Source of the DNA: Siphlonurus alternatus
Lineage: Eukaryota; Arthropoda; Insecta; Ephemeroptera; Siphlonuridae
DNA: 64,000 nt
Direction of reading: 5' to 3'
NCBI GenBank assembly: GCA_949825025.1
Contig: OX463781.1
Coordinates: 7,706,148 to 7,770,147, forward strand
The notes below the pieces were generated by a model, which saw only the letters and a list, made by a program, of their open reading frames with translations, was not told where the DNA came from and made no database searches. Shown here piece after piece: positions 30,301 through 43,127 of the stretch (position 1 is its first letter; each line of letters starts with the position of its first letter). The translations under genes and the position numbers were made by a program.

Positions 30301-31551
30301 TTCCTGGAGAGAAACTAAAATTCTTCAATAAAACATTGCAAATAATCCCAATAAGGCAAATAAAAAGCAATTGCAAGTGTATTGCCATCAATATTACGTA
30401 ACATTTTCAATGGATGACATCAGGCTGCAAATAAAATTAGCAAAGCAAATGTTTGTGTAAACATTATAAGAAACTAAAATTACAATTTGTGTCAAATATC
30501 TAAATTTGTCATGATAAAACATAGTAAAATGAGCCATAAGTTCCGTCACAGTCTTTAAATATAAAGAATATCAGCTTGACAGTCGGAGAGCATTCTGTGG
30601 TCAGCTTCCTACTTTCTCGCGGCCATAATCGTAGTAAAATACCATCAAATTCAGTTTTCTGTGATTAAGCATATTAAAATAAACCTTACTGTCATGCATG
30701 ATCTTCTTGTTGCTACACTTGTGTCGGGTTTGCCCCAGTGGCCCAGTGCGAATCGGCTGTCACGGCGTGATTGTCATTGTTGCCACCTTATTGTTGTTAT
30801 TGCGTCTCCAGTTGGAGTATTGTTGCGTGAGTGAGTCAGCTGTTGATGTCAATGAGACCACTTTGTAACTTGACTCGTTTATTTGTTTTGTTACGAGAGA
30901 AAACTAATTAACAATGAGGAAAAAAAGCATATAAAATTAAATTAAGGAAATTTTCTTATATAAATGAAAAAATTTAATTCTTGGAAATTTTGAATATTAT
31001 TTAGGGACTTGTACTCAAAAAGAATATGAGGCTAATTAAACAACACTAGTATTTTTATTTTTACTTACAGTGTCAATAATTTATGAAGAAAATTAAATTA
31101 TAGTTTCTTATATACAATGCTGAAAATCATATTTTTTTCGATGTTCATATTAAACGCTACCACATAATGTTATATTATAACTTAATTGATAATTATAAAA
31201 AAAAATAAAATAGACAGTAAATAATGTCAATGAAAGTGAAATAAAACAATAAAGATTAAGATAGAAAAAAAAATAAGTACACGTAACAATTTTCACTGAG
31301 ACGAGATAAAAGTTAGAGATAACAATTATTGCAATTAGTTTTGTACACATTTGACCGAGGACATTGTTTATCCTACGTCTGGTCGGCTGTGTTTACTTCC
31401 AATTATCTTTGTCTTATTTTGCTCTTCTAACAATGGTCTGTTTTATTTATTTAGGTGTTTTTTATTTAGTAATTCATTATCATATAAGGTGTTTCAAACA
31501 ATACGTATATCACTTCAAAAAAATCTAAAATTAATAACATTAATAATTAAT

Positions 31552-32254
31552 AATGAGATATTAGAATGTAAAAATTTTAGTGGCTTAATCGAAAGAAGGG
31601 GTAAAAATATGGTACTGTGAATTTTTTCAGATTTTTCTGAGACCGGGAACTATGTATAAAAAATTATTGAATATCTATTTTGATGACGTCACGGGCGGCA
31701 CTCCTTAAGAAAAAGGATAGGGCAGTGCTGCCCGTGACATCATAAAAAAGACTTTCAATAATTTTTTAAAAATAGTTCCCGGTCTCAGAAAAATCTGAAA
31801 AAATTCACAGTACCATATTTTTACCCCTTCTTTCGATTAAGGTATAGAGATAATACGGATCAGCTGGGATCAGCTGGCCCAATGCTAAAAAAATCCCATT
31901 CATAAAAATTATGAAAAAAAATTAAAGTGTTCTCCTCTACATCCCCTATCAGTAGGTAAAAGATCAGGTATACAAAAAAGAGCTAGTTTTCGAGTTATTA
32001 ATTTTTAAAGTTGACCAATTTAACATGGAAGTTCCATTTCTCCATGTTAAAGTAGTCAACTTTAAAAATTAATAACTCGAAAACTAGCTCGTTTTTGTAT
32101 ACCTGATATTTTACCTACTGATAGGGGATGTAGAGGAGAACATTTTAAATTTTTTTCATAATTTTTATGAATGGGATTTTTTTAGCATTGGGCCAGCTGA
32201 TCCGTGTTATCTCTACCTTGAGCCACTAAAATTTTCACATTCTAATATCTCGTT
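31552..32254. mobile_element. Foldback MITE, family A, copy 2, interrupted by family D
   Basis: Same ends and inner blocks as the element at 678-1004: GAGATATTAGAATGT at the left, CTAATATCTCGTT at the right, and the CCGGGAACTAT and GACGTCACGGGCGGC blocks. A second foldback element occupies 31842-32217, splitting the right arm after the GATTAAG motif. With the insert removed, the length (about 325 bp) agrees with copy 1. Confidence 0.85.
31842..32217. mobile_element. Foldback MITE, family D, nested inside family A copy 2
   Basis: A 376-bp near-palindrome with ends GTA(T)AGAGATAA and TTATCTCTAC, each followed inward by ACGGATCAGCTGG. Further inward both arms carry GGCCCAATGCTAAAA, CATCCCCTATCAGTAGGTAAAA and ACTCGAAAACTAGCTC blocks (in part or whole). 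Host sequence flanks are TTAAG (31837-31841) and TTGAG (32218-32222), which look like a 5-bp target duplication with one change. No coding capacity. Confidence 0.85.
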
Positions 32255-32946
32255 GTCGGCAAGTGTTGTGTTGGCTTTATTGCATTCACCATTCTTAAAA
32301 GATGGATCAAAAAGTTCCCCCAAGTTGAAATAATTTCATCTATTAAACGTCATTCTCGTCTTTTTCTCTCACTGAGCATGAAATGTTAGAAATAATGTCT
32401 CTATTTCATCCTCACCATGAGCGAGAAACAAACAAGAGTTGTTTTTGAGGTAAAAAGACGTAATATGATTAGGTTTAGACGTGCTAATGATGAGTTGAAG
32501 ACATATTTTTTTACTAGGGTCCATAATTTGTTTGAAAAGCTCTTGCTGACAATCTAATAATTAACCTTCTATTATAACTTTTTCATGAAAATTATCAGAG
32601 AATATGAATATCCTAAAACTGCCTGGTCAATTAGCTTATTTTGCTGTTTTTGGTTAAGTGACTCATTCCAAATTTCTGTGCTGGTAGAAGTTTGGTGATG
32701 GAACTTGGAAATTCAATTGCAGCATAATAGAGTGGAGGTATGAAGAGTTTAATTTTTGAATAGATTATCTTCAATAATGAGCTCTCTCTCTCTTAATTCC
32801 AAATCTGTCTTTTCTTTCTTTGCAATAGCCTTATTCAATTTAGATATAAACAGGTTAAAATTTAGTTTAAATAATAATACTCAAGATTTTATAATTACCG
32901 ATTGCATCGACTGTGGGGACAAATAGCTTAATAAATCTGTCTTACT

Positions 32947-33102
32947 CAGGCGCGGATCCAGGGGGGGGGGAAGTTGCAGCTCCTCCCGAAATTTTGAATT
33001 TAACATGGGCAATATAGGCATTTTCCCCACTCCCAATTTTTTTCTTAACATTAGACTTATGGAGATATCCCCTTCCGAAATTTAGTTCTAGATCCGCGCC
33101 TG
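32947..33102. mobile_element. hAT-type MITE with 8-bp target duplication
   Basis: A 156-bp element with inverted ends CAGGCGCGGATCC / GGATC(T)GCGCCTG-like (the right end reads GATCCGCGCCTG). It is flanked on both sides by GTCTTACT (32939-32946 and 33103-33110), a perfect 8-bp target-site duplication as made by hAT transposases. It contains a run of ten G. No coding capacity. A diverged relative in reverse orientation lies at 52760-52938. Confidence 0.88.
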
Positions 33103-34794
33103 GTCTTACTTGTCTCTGTTTGTTTTAAATCTCACTTTCTTCTATTATAATTTAGTTAAGAATTAAATGCTCCAGCAATCTCAAGAAATGTTTTTTATCT
33201 ACTTTTATACAAAATATTTTGTACTTCACGTCACAAGGAAAATCACGCTGAGATAAAAAGTTTTGCAATGAGGAAAAAATGTTAAATTATTTGAAATATC
33301 GTTATCAACTACAGAAAATTTATCACGGGGAAAGAAATTTATTTTTATTGGAGCATGTCAATCAAAATTAGATACGTAAAAAACATTATTGTTTATACTA
33401 TAAATAAAATTTAATAGTTTTCATGGTAAATTTTATTAAACGTTATGAAATAATAATAAAGAATTTATATACACAATTTATTATTAAATTTCTTATTAAA
33501 GAAAGTTTTTATTAAATTCAATGTAATAATTATTGTTATATGAGGTGTGAAGTGAGACACTTAGAAGTTCCGGGGTCGAATTTTGTGTCATGCATGATTT
33601 TATTTTACCATCTATAAAAGACCATCATCTCTCTCTCTCTTTGGCAAATCGTGATTAAAAAAAAAAAAAAAAACATTTAAAATCTTAGGCTGTTAATTCT
33701 CTCCTTTTTTTTTCTTTTTGGTTTCTTTCAAATGAAAATCGTGATACCTTTTTAGTTCGATACTTTATACGATCATCATATTGAAATAATGACGTAAGTT
33801 AATATATATAAAAAAAAATTAATGAAAGTGAAAATTACGGCATTAAGTATTATACGTTATAGTTCTAGGTCAAATCATGGGATGAGTCTATATAGTGGAG
33901 ATCAAACAGTAAAAAACTATAAAATCTATCTGATATACATAAACCGTTGTAGTATTATTATTATACTTAAATCGTGATTTGTATGACCTATTCAAGTACT
34001 TGATCCTTATGTATGTATTACACTTAAATAGATAATGTTTATTTAATATAATAATATGAAATAACACCCACTGAAGTTTATGTTTCAAGTGGATAAACAT
34101 TAAAGCATTGCAATATCCATTGTAAGTTGAGTAATACACAAGATTATGATCAGTTAAGATGATCTGATGAATGTGTAATAAGAGATAATGTTTTTAGCCA
34201 ATTAACCCAAGAAGAGATCAAGTGCAATATTCTTGATTAAATTATTTTTTTATTATACTACAATATTAATTCTACACTATTGAATATAAAATTTTGTAAT
34301 ATTATAATATTTTCATAAAATTTCCTAATTTATGATATTACATTATTCTTAAAGTCTTTAAAGACTTGAAATAATTTATTGATTTATTTCATTCTAATTA
34401 GGAAATTCACATGTTAGGACATTCTCCCTCCTTATGTCATATTTAATTAATTTACCTGACATTGAAAGCAATAATCATTTTATTTCATGCAGAAAATTTT
34501 ATTGATTATAGTATAATTATAATTACTAAAAATCCAATTATAATTTAAGGAAATAAGTGTGTGGTTTAAAACATATCAATGAATTTTTAATTGCAAACAT
34601 AATGAGGATTTTTCTTACAGTATACGTTGTTATAATTACCTAATATACTATACAACTGAAACCATGAGAAAAACGGAAATGAAAAGTGTCAATTAACTTG
34701 CATAATCGCATCACCTTGAGACCTGATCGATGTAATAATGAAGAAGCAACAAAAAGCTTATTTACATCATACTAAGTAGTGTGGTAATTTTGCA

Positions 34795-34905
34795 CGTTGA
34801 TGTAAGTGAGAGTGCAGTAGAGGAGTGCCCGGGGCGACCGCCAGCCAGCCAGACGATTTCACGAGCCACTTGGCAGCCCCACAATCGTCTCATTGGCTCA
34901 CAATT
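34795..34905. promoter_or_regulatory. GC-rich island with CCAAT box
   Basis: A block around GGCGACCGCCAGCCAGCCAG (about 34833-34852) and an ATTGG (CCAAT on the minus strand) near 34890, isolated in AT-rich sequence. Could be a promoter or enhancer; no gene is visible next to it. Confidence 0.25.
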
Positions 34906-37900
34906 CGAGTCAAATTAGATGTAGAACAAATATTATATCATGTAATTTAGAAGGATTGTGTTGGTTGCATGGACGCTCTTTAAAAATGATTAGCCGACTA
35001 CCCACTAAAATTAAATATTTTATAGGTGAGACAAAAAGTCTGTTACAGTAGTAATTAATTTTCATCTTGCAGGTGAAAAAAAAAAACACATTGTTTCTAA
35101 ATTGACTGCATATACAGTAAAATAATTCTTTCATATATAATTGTGTTTTCAATAAGTTTAAATACAATTTACATTTACGAAAAATAATTACGAAATTGTA
35201 AAGTAAACATGCATTTGTTCAGTATGTAAAAAAATATATATACACAAAGACAATTAATTATAATTAACAGTATGTCAAAACAATATTATAACAAATTAAA
35301 CTATTTTTGAAGTATTGTGAGAAATTTGTTATATAAATTTCGATATATATTTTGTAATAGAATGTCAGCTTATTATAATATGTTCAAAATAATATTTTCA
35401 TTATTAATTTTATACAAAATACTTTCACTACACTACATAATTTAGTAATTAACTTTTTCAATCATTATTATAAACACAACTGATATTATGTAAACTTGAG
35501 TTCGGTAAGAATGTTGTCAAAAGTCTACTGGACGGTAGGTCAGCTCCATCACGAGGGCCCCAAAGTCACGGTGCCTTGGGAAACATTGCGACGTTCTTAG
35601 CCAACTTCCACGGGCAATCAACAGAGAAATGGTCACTTGTGAATGACACATTATCTGAGAACACAGCTTTGATATTTGAGGAAAGGTTATTAACAGCTGC
35701 AAAATTGCTCAAAAATATATCATTCTGTTAAAAAAAAAAAATATAAAAAAAAAATGAATTACACACTGTTGAAAAAATTCTATGTAATTGTAGTACTCTA
35801 TTGTAAGTGTGTCTTGGGAGAGTTAAAATTTTGCAGTATATCGAATGCTATAAATATAGTTTTAAAAATTCGATCATTCGAATGCGGTAAAATAATAAAT
35901 TTTATTTACAGAGAACTTCTTAGAAGTATTTTAATTAAGTCGTATAGCCTATGCGATAAAAATAAAATTTAATTGAATTAAAATATTTAAAGGTTATAAT
36001 CAACAATGCTTGAAATTTTGGTGTAAAAATATAGTATTTAAAATTAGGGATATATATATTGTTTTGTTTTTGTTTTTTTTTTGTGTGTATAAAACATGGA
36101 TACCCATATAAATTATTTAATTTCAGATCCTAATTTGTGCATTGGGATAGACAATTTTTTTTTTTTTTATGTAACTTAATTTATTTGAAATGGGTCTTGT
36201 TAAATCGAATTGAGATAAAGAAAGAATTAGATGGCAGAGCAGGCATTGAACTTGCGGTAAGGGTTTCTGTCCGACTGTTCCCCCTAATGCTCCTCCACGT
36301 GACACGAGGAGGGTGAACGAGGAGGGTTGGTGTGCTCCAGCAGCGACCACAGCGCCGAGCGGGTGGGCAGGCTTCACTTTATCGGCTCACTACGTCATCA
36401 GCAGCAGGTGGGTGGGGAACAAGCCTGCCATGTACTTGACATCAACCCTTGGCATACGTGAAAATATGTCAACGACCCTTTGTAGTTCAATATTAAATTT
36501 ATCCTTACATATTATACAGATTTATATTAAACTGTATACTATAATATAAAACCACATCAAGTGAAATTATATTTCATACATTTTTGTGTTTCTTTTATAG
36601 CGTAAATACATGAATTTCAATATATTTTATATTATATGATAGAGTTGATAGAAGTAACTTATTTTTTTAAACCTATTCTTGATGCTGTATTACTGTATAT
36701 TATTCTTATGTTTATAATTTGTGCTTCTGTAATGTGCTCTCGTACTAACAGTAAATAACATGGGTAAATCCCATTAAAATATAATATTGCATTATAATTA
36801 TACAATTATTGTTACATATAATGATTTGCAGTAATATTGAGGATATTACCATCTTAATTATTGTTGAAAATTAGTAATCTGCCTTTTTTTCTATATATTA
36901 TTTTCTAATGCCTTGTAACCTTCATTTATAATTACTGAAATATTTATTATCTTTTCGAAGAATCATCTTCCAATCATCTATTCTAACGATCTTTCAGATA
37001 TTGTATGAAATTTGATGTTAATTCTATAATTTAACAGCTTGAAGGCTAAAGGTGCGTCTATAGTTTCAACTTAAGGCAAAATTTCTGGCTCAAAATTATA
37101 CCCGATATAAAATATAACTTATCATGTCATTATTATAAATACACATAAAAGAGCCTAAACTTTTATTATTTTATTACTTCAGATCAGATAGAACAATGTT
37201 GCCAGACATTACCGCATTAGTTGTAAAAAGTTGTATTTTTATAGAAAATTATATATATATACATTCTTACTTGTTTTTTTTATCCTTTTCCCTATTAGAT
37301 AACATAATATACTTTTACTTCCTTTAAATTTAAACAATTTCAATAAAGGATTGAAAAATAAATAAATTAATTTATTTTATTTTTATATGTGCATGCAGGA
37401 TAAGATATCTAAATAATAAGTCATAATATATTGGTTTTATTTCATTTTTATTTCAAATTTTTTCACATTTTTTTTTCATACTATACTTATTTGATATTAT
37501 TTATAATATATATATTATTTGAAAAGGGTTTGTCATAGACACAGAAAATACAAGAAAAATATCTTTTAATTTTTCTTGCAACGATGAAGACATTTTTTTA
37601 TATATAGATATATTCCTATGCTTGATTCAAAATAGACAGCGTATTATACATATTACATCAAGAATTATCTTATGCAGACTTACTTACAAAATGTTTTCTA
37701 ATAACATTCTTCTCGATAATTATAGTTTGATAAATTGGACATTCTTAGAATCTTTCTCATCGTTTGGACATTTTTTGTCTTGGCATTTACTCCAGTAAAA
37801 TGTTTAATTTCCCTGTACACACTTTTTAATTGTTTTGTACTTAAAGCCAGGGGTAAATAAACAATCTATTTTACAATAGTTAATTATTATAAGAGTGGTA

Positions 37901-40141
37901 ATGAATGAAGTTATCTTGTAAAGCCTTAAAAATTTTCAACAGCTTGTTGAAATTATCTATTTAAAAGAAAATAATAATAAAAAACACTACATGACTTTGC
38001 GATCTATTAAAAACAATGGCAAGAGCTCGTGTGAAAAATGTGTTAAGATTTTAACTACGGATATTAACACTTAAATCAATAAATAATAATTTACATCATC
38101 AACTTAAATCAGTCTTTCCAGAAAAAGAAATTATCAAAATATTTTTGTATTATATTTGGCATTTACCTATTTACTTTTAAATACTTTAATAATTTGTTTC
38201 GCAATTTTATTTTTTCTAATATATTACTAATTAATGATGTAAATTATATATTATCTTTTGCATTAATTATTTTAATGGATTATTATTTTTTTTACGTGAA
38301 AATGCACAACAAAATGACAAACCCCCAATGTAAAAAAAGGAAAGAAAGAATAATAAATTGAAACAAAAATTAAACATAAGAAAATACCACTTATTAATAA
38401 GATATGCTATTTTTTTTTACATAATATTGGATTGGATTGCTTCATATTTAAGAGGTATTTACAATTAATTAAATCGATTTTATATTATTATTATTTTTTG
38501 TTATTTTCTAACTTAAGTAACACGTTCCAGTTTTTCCGGGGATATTTTTTTTTTATACATAAGGAACCTTGGTAGTGAAAAACAATTAAATTAAATTCTG
38601 AACCCGGATTATCACATGTGCATAGTGCTTGCTGTCTTTTATTTAATTTTTGTGTCTTGTATTAATTTTTTTTTCAATGTAAACATTAGTATTAATAGTA
38701 ACAACACTATTGACATATTTGTTTCATAATATATCATACAGTTTTAATTACATTTAGCACTTGAAGTGAGATAATTTACATATAATAATGATTTTGATAT
38801 ATTAATAATAATAATATTAATTAAATCTACAGCACTGAAGCATATTTTATTTTTCTAATCAAATAGAGATCGTTATGTTCTTTTGTTTTTTGTTTTCTTT
38901 TCAGTTTATTTCTCTTACATCAAACAGGTAATATTAGAGAAACAGAGATAGGGAGAGAAGAATAAACATTATTGATAATTATAATTAAAATGCACGATGT
39001 TATTCTACAATATTTATACTATTATTATTATTATTATTTTAATACAACATGGATTATTGAAAACTATTGCACATTATCTGAATCTAAAATATACAAGATA
39101 TATTTTTACTGTTTCAATTTTTGAGTTATTGATTATTATTAAAACTTTCTGTTTACTGTATAATTTGCAATATGTATTTTTTTTCCAATATAATAAATTC
39201 TATTGATTATTTTTAGTTTTAAATATTTTAATGAAAATATTGAACTCAAAAAGAGAAAACAATTAAATAATAGAAGCATTGTGCTGAAAAACAGAGTAGA
39301 CGATAAAAAATAAACTCTGTCATTATGTTCATTTTATACTCAATTGAATTTAAAATATCAAATTTAAATGCATTGAGAAACAATATTATAAGAAAATTAA
39401 AGGAGAAAACTGAATGATCATTTTCACATTAGTCATTTTTTTTTTCGATTTTTGTTTCGTTGCATTGAACAACAACAACAACAGCAACTGAAAACAAGTT
39501 TGATTATTTAGTAAGATTAAAACAAAACTAAAAACAATGGTTTGATCTGATCATTATGAAAATTAATATTATTATGATCAGTTACATAAAATCATTCCTC
39601 ATGAATTTTCAAATAATTAAAGAGCACAAAGATACAATAACAAAATACATTTTATTTTTAAAAGTATAATTATTCATAATAATATATATATAGCACTTGT
39701 TTTAAATTTCATACTATATATTTATGTTCTGTAAAGACTATAATGTATCTACGTGATCAAAAATTGACACAACCATTTTTAATATTACAAATATTTATAT
39801 TCACTATTAAAATAAAATAAAAAATACAGTACAATTAACTAAACATTTCAACTACGAATGCTTATTGATTAAATATTTATAATATATACATAATTAAGCT
39901 ATCAATTTTAATTTTCATATTTACGTGGTGGCCATATATATTTTTTGTGCTAATAAGTGCAATTATTAAGTTTGGACATTTTATATATTATTATATATTC
40001 CCCCCTGCGTATTTTGTTAGAATAATTTGAAATCTTTTAATATTTTTTAAAAAAAATGTAATTGCGCTAACTTTACAATTAATTTTAAAACGATGAAGTT
40101 TTATATATTATTTCATTACAATTTAACAACACTTTTATATA

Positions 40142-40179
40142 TTTTTTAATTGCAAAAAAATTTTTTAATTGCAAAAAAA
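40142..40179. repeat. Perfect 19-bp tandem duplication
   Basis: TTTTTTAATTGCAAAAAAA occurs twice head to tail (40142-40160 and 40161-40179), directly followed by an AGCAGCGCGCGC block. This looks like slippage or a tiny duplication. Confidence 0.9.
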
Positions 40180-41170
40180 TAGCAGCGCGCGCTTGCAGAG
40201 AACTCCGAGATACAGTTTCAACTCCAAATAAGGGATCGAAAAGTGACGTCATATATTGCAACTTCTTTTTTTTTTTTTTTTTTTCTTATGTCATTCTTAA
40301 CTTTCCCTATAAAGCAGCAAATCAAGTGAAACAAGTGAACCGTATTATAACAATTATAAAAAAAATAATAATACCAACGTTTTATTCATATATACTTCGT
40401 GTTTACAGATATATATTTTTTTCTTCAAAGATTTCTTTTAATTTGCAATACACGGAAGTTAATTTATAATATAATATCATAATAATTGTAGTTTTTCAAA
40501 TAATATAATAAATGTTTGAAAAAAAAAATTGACTGAAAAACTTTATAAATAAAACATGTCGATATATTAAATTTCACAGCGTTATAATTTCTCTAGTTTA
40601 CAGATTAAATCACGTTTGTTTTATGATTGTTTTAACTATCACTACTTTGCAATTAACGGTTTTTAGAGTAAAATTGAATGAGAAGCCCATATATAAAATA
40701 AAAATAATTAAAATTTGAAATGATTTTTTGTTGAAAAAAGAAAAATTCACAGATTATTGTTAAAAGATTTGTTTAATTTTTTCGTTATAAGGTATGACGT
40801 TACGTTTATATGGTCTAGGTTATATTTTATAAGGTTTCGATTATAAGAGCCACGTGACAGTTGAAGCTGTATCAAGTCAGAACGTGTAACGCAAATTCAC
40901 GAGACGAAAGCATTAATCTGTAAAAAGATCACACGAGCGTATGAATAATAATCGATATATTTATGTCCCCATTTTATGTAATTTAATTTTAATTTGAATC
41001 CTCTCTTCTCCCTCTATCTCTGATGATTTTTTTAATGTTATTTTAATCTAATAGCACATCACAGCCACAGGAAAAAAAAAGAAAGAAAAACACATTTTTT
41101 GAAACAGGAGTTCTTTGATAAATACACATTTTTTTTTTTTTTTTGGAATGATTCATATTTATATTAAAAT

Positions 41171-41214
41171 TTTATTTTTTTTATATTTCAAATATGTAAT
41201 AGAAGTCATTTAAT
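41171..41214 (-). terminator. Candidate TENT5 poly(A) signals
   Basis: Read on the minus strand, an ATTAAA (41209-41214) and an AATAAA (41171-41176) are the first canonical signals after the TGA at 41739. They would give a 3' UTR of about 550-600 nt. In AT-rich DNA such hexamers occur by chance, and longer 3' UTRs are common for TENT5 genes, so the exact end is uncertain. Confidence 0.4.
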
Positions 41215-41738
41215 TTGTTTTGTTTCTTTTTTTACAAATTTTAAGACCTTTTTTTGTGAGGCAACACTTGTTTCCTCAATTTTAAAGTTTTTTTTTGTTT
41301 GCTTTTTTTTTTTTTTACAATTATAATATATCAATATGACACCCATACACTTATAGACAAGGAAAATTTACATGTTAATTCTACATTAATTGTGTCAGGG
41401 AGCTATAGGGATACTTTATATACATAATATAGTACTTAGTATTTTTTTTTTCAATATATATACCTGGTTGTCCCATGAAAGAAGAAAAGAAAAAAAAATG
41501 GCAAATAAAAAATATTACTGTAATTGTGATAACTTTGTTAATCTATTCTATTGAAATATGGCAAGATGTATGATGTTATTATTATATATATTATTGATGT
41601 ATTTTCTTATAAATTCTGACAGAAAATATGATGTTTACTTTTTTTTTTTTTTTTTACTTTAAGAGCATGATAGTTAAAAAGTTGTTAATTTTTGTTCGTT
41701 GGTGCTGTGTAGATATTTACTTGTTGCAGCTAGAATCC

Positions 41739-42983
41739 TCATGAGCAGGTCATCCAGGTACAATTGCATGGAATGCAATTTGCTGGGATGACAGGCGCGT
41801 AGTAGTAGCCGTTGTAGAGCACGGGGGGAGGGGGGGCGAGTCCGTTGGGGGGAGACTGCTTGCCCCCTTGTTGCACACTCATCTGAGCAGCGTTCTGCTG
41901 GAGCAGCATCAAGCGCTGATGGTGCTCCGCGCAGAGAGCGTGGCAGGCGAGCTCTTCAATCAGCGACAACGTCTGACGTCTCTCGTGTCCCATCAAACAA
42001 ACAGTAGACTCTTCAACTACTGCATGTAATAATGTCAGATATCTATATTGATCAGAAGTTTCAGCAGCCATATGATTCCATAAGTAGTTTTCCAATTTTG
42101 AACGTTGTTGTACAATATCAGAGAAATCAATAAAGAATCTTGAACACATATAACGTTCTAGTGTTTTAATCTTATCTGGTCTTTCTGCTTTGTATCCTCG
42201 TGTTAATAAATGACAATATTTTAATAATCCACCTCCACGTATTTCTTCAGGATGACGAGTTGCAATTAATTTTTTGTGCAAGTGGTATAATGATTCTTGA
42301 ATATCTCCATAGACAGATTCACCAACTACAGTAGGGTAGAAATTTTCACTAATTTCCAAGTCACTGCAATCATAGAATAACAGAAGAGAGTCCAGGACGA
42401 CTTGGAAAGAATCAACAGAGAATTCGAATTGACGCCTCATGCTATCAACGAACTTCAGCTCTACATTCTTTCCACCACGATGTTGATTTCCTAATGAAAT
42501 TAATGACCAACGATCACCTCCTTCACTCACTTTAACCATCTTGCTAACGTAAGCCTCCTTTAAGGAACATGTTGAAATACGTTTACGACTTACACCTTCT
42601 GGTAGTAATTCAAGTAATGAGGCCAGTACAGCTTGTTTGACACGTTCATATTGTTTTTGTCCAGATAATTCAACAGCAAAGATGAGATCCAGATCATTGT
42701 AGTTCTGCGATTCAGATGCAAGAACATGAGAAGCTGCTCCACCATTTAGACGAATATCACGAACTTTAACTGGAGTTGCTCCATCACATTCTTGTTCTAG
42801 TTTAGAACGAACAACGCTGACGAGATCTCGAAGTCTTACTTCCAAGGTTGGGAAGTTACCACGTCCGTGGATTGACACAACGTCGTTCATGACGTCATTG
42901 AGGCGACGAACTTGCTCAAAGCTGAGCACCGCCATGCGCTGGCTATCATTCTGAGCTTGTTGTGGAGACGGAGGCGCCTCCAT
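41739..42983 (-). CDS. TENT5: TENT5/FAM46 terminal nucleotidyltransferase (cytoplasmic noncanonical poly(A) polymerase)
   Basis: Encodes a 414-residue member of the TENT5/FAM46 family (DUF1693 nucleotidyltransferase fold). Known vertebrate and nematode members lengthen poly(A) tails of selected mRNAs, often those for secreted proteins. Visible motifs: HGRGNFPTL at 39-47; the NTase helical turn NGGAASHVL at 80-88; catalytic acidic pair in DLDL (D97, D99); probable third carboxylate E175 in [16 protein letters not shown] at 221-227; [12 protein letters not shown] at 246-257; [13 protein letters not shown] at 277-289; [11 protein letters not shown] at 329-339. Length fits the family (about 390-440 residues). 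The C-terminus is Pro/Gln/Tyr-rich and ends in a Cys cluster (C403, C406, C408, C413). The start is the first ATG after the splice acceptor, in strong context (ACAATGG); stop is TGA. All codons lie in one exon. The two ends are GC-rich at third positions while the middle is AT-rich. Family assignment is firm; the paralogue cannot be named. Confidence 0.96.
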   Translation of the reverse strand: MEAPPSPQQAQNDSQRMAVLSFEQVRRLNDVMNDVVSIHGRGNFPTLEVRLRDLVSVVRSKLEQECDGATPVKVRDIRLNGGAASHVLASESQNYNDLDLIFAVELSGQKQYERVKQAVLASLLELLPEGVSRKRISTCSLKEAYVSKMVKVSEGGDRWSLISLGNQHRGGKNVELKFVDSMRRQFEFSVDSFQVVLDSLLLFYDCSDLEISENFYPTVVGESVYGDIQESLYHLHKKLIATRHPEEIRGGGLLKYCHLLTRGYKAERPDKIKTLERYMCSRFFIDFSDIVQQRSKLENYLWNHMAAETSDQYRYLTLLHAVVEESTVCLMGHERRQTLSLIEELACHALCAEHHQRLMLLQQNAAQMSVQQGGKQSPPNGLAPPPPVLYNGYYYAPVIPANCIPCNCTWMTCS

Positions 42984-43127
42984 TGTGTTGGCGCTTCGCT
43001 GCTGATGATATGAGGGGGTAAGAGGGGGAGGCTGCTGAACGCTTGAAGGAAGAGGAGAACTCTTGTCTGGACCACCACCGCCGTCACCAGCCTTGCAACT
43101 GGGCGATGTAATCTCAAGCGAGCCGAA

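Larger units (their letters stand above)
33111..41149. other. AT-rich region downstream of TENT5
   Basis: No coding gene recognised. GC-richer islands at about 34795-34905, 35520-35700 and 36230-36450; TGACGTCA at 40244-40251. Between roughly 36.5 and 40.1 kb the sequence is almost uniformly AT-rich with nothing identifiable. Confidence 0.65.
41150..43127 (-). other. TENT5: TENT5 terminal exon (exon 2): 5' UTR part, full CDS and 3' UTR
   Basis: On the minus strand a textbook acceptor (CTAAT branch-like motif, T-rich tract, TTTGTTTCAG) ends at 43128, so the exon starts at 43127. The 144 bases between the acceptor and the ATG are open in the same frame as the CDS and would read as a Gly/Pro/Ser-rich segment if a coding exon were joined upstream. 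The 3' end is set at about 41150 from the first poly(A) signals downstream of the stop. The acceptor is strong; the 3' boundary is an estimate. Confidence 0.75.

Noticed and set aside
40142..40179. Direct repeats that might suggest a CRISPR-like array
   Set aside because: Only two abutting 19-base copies with no spacers; a tandem duplication in eukaryotic DNA.
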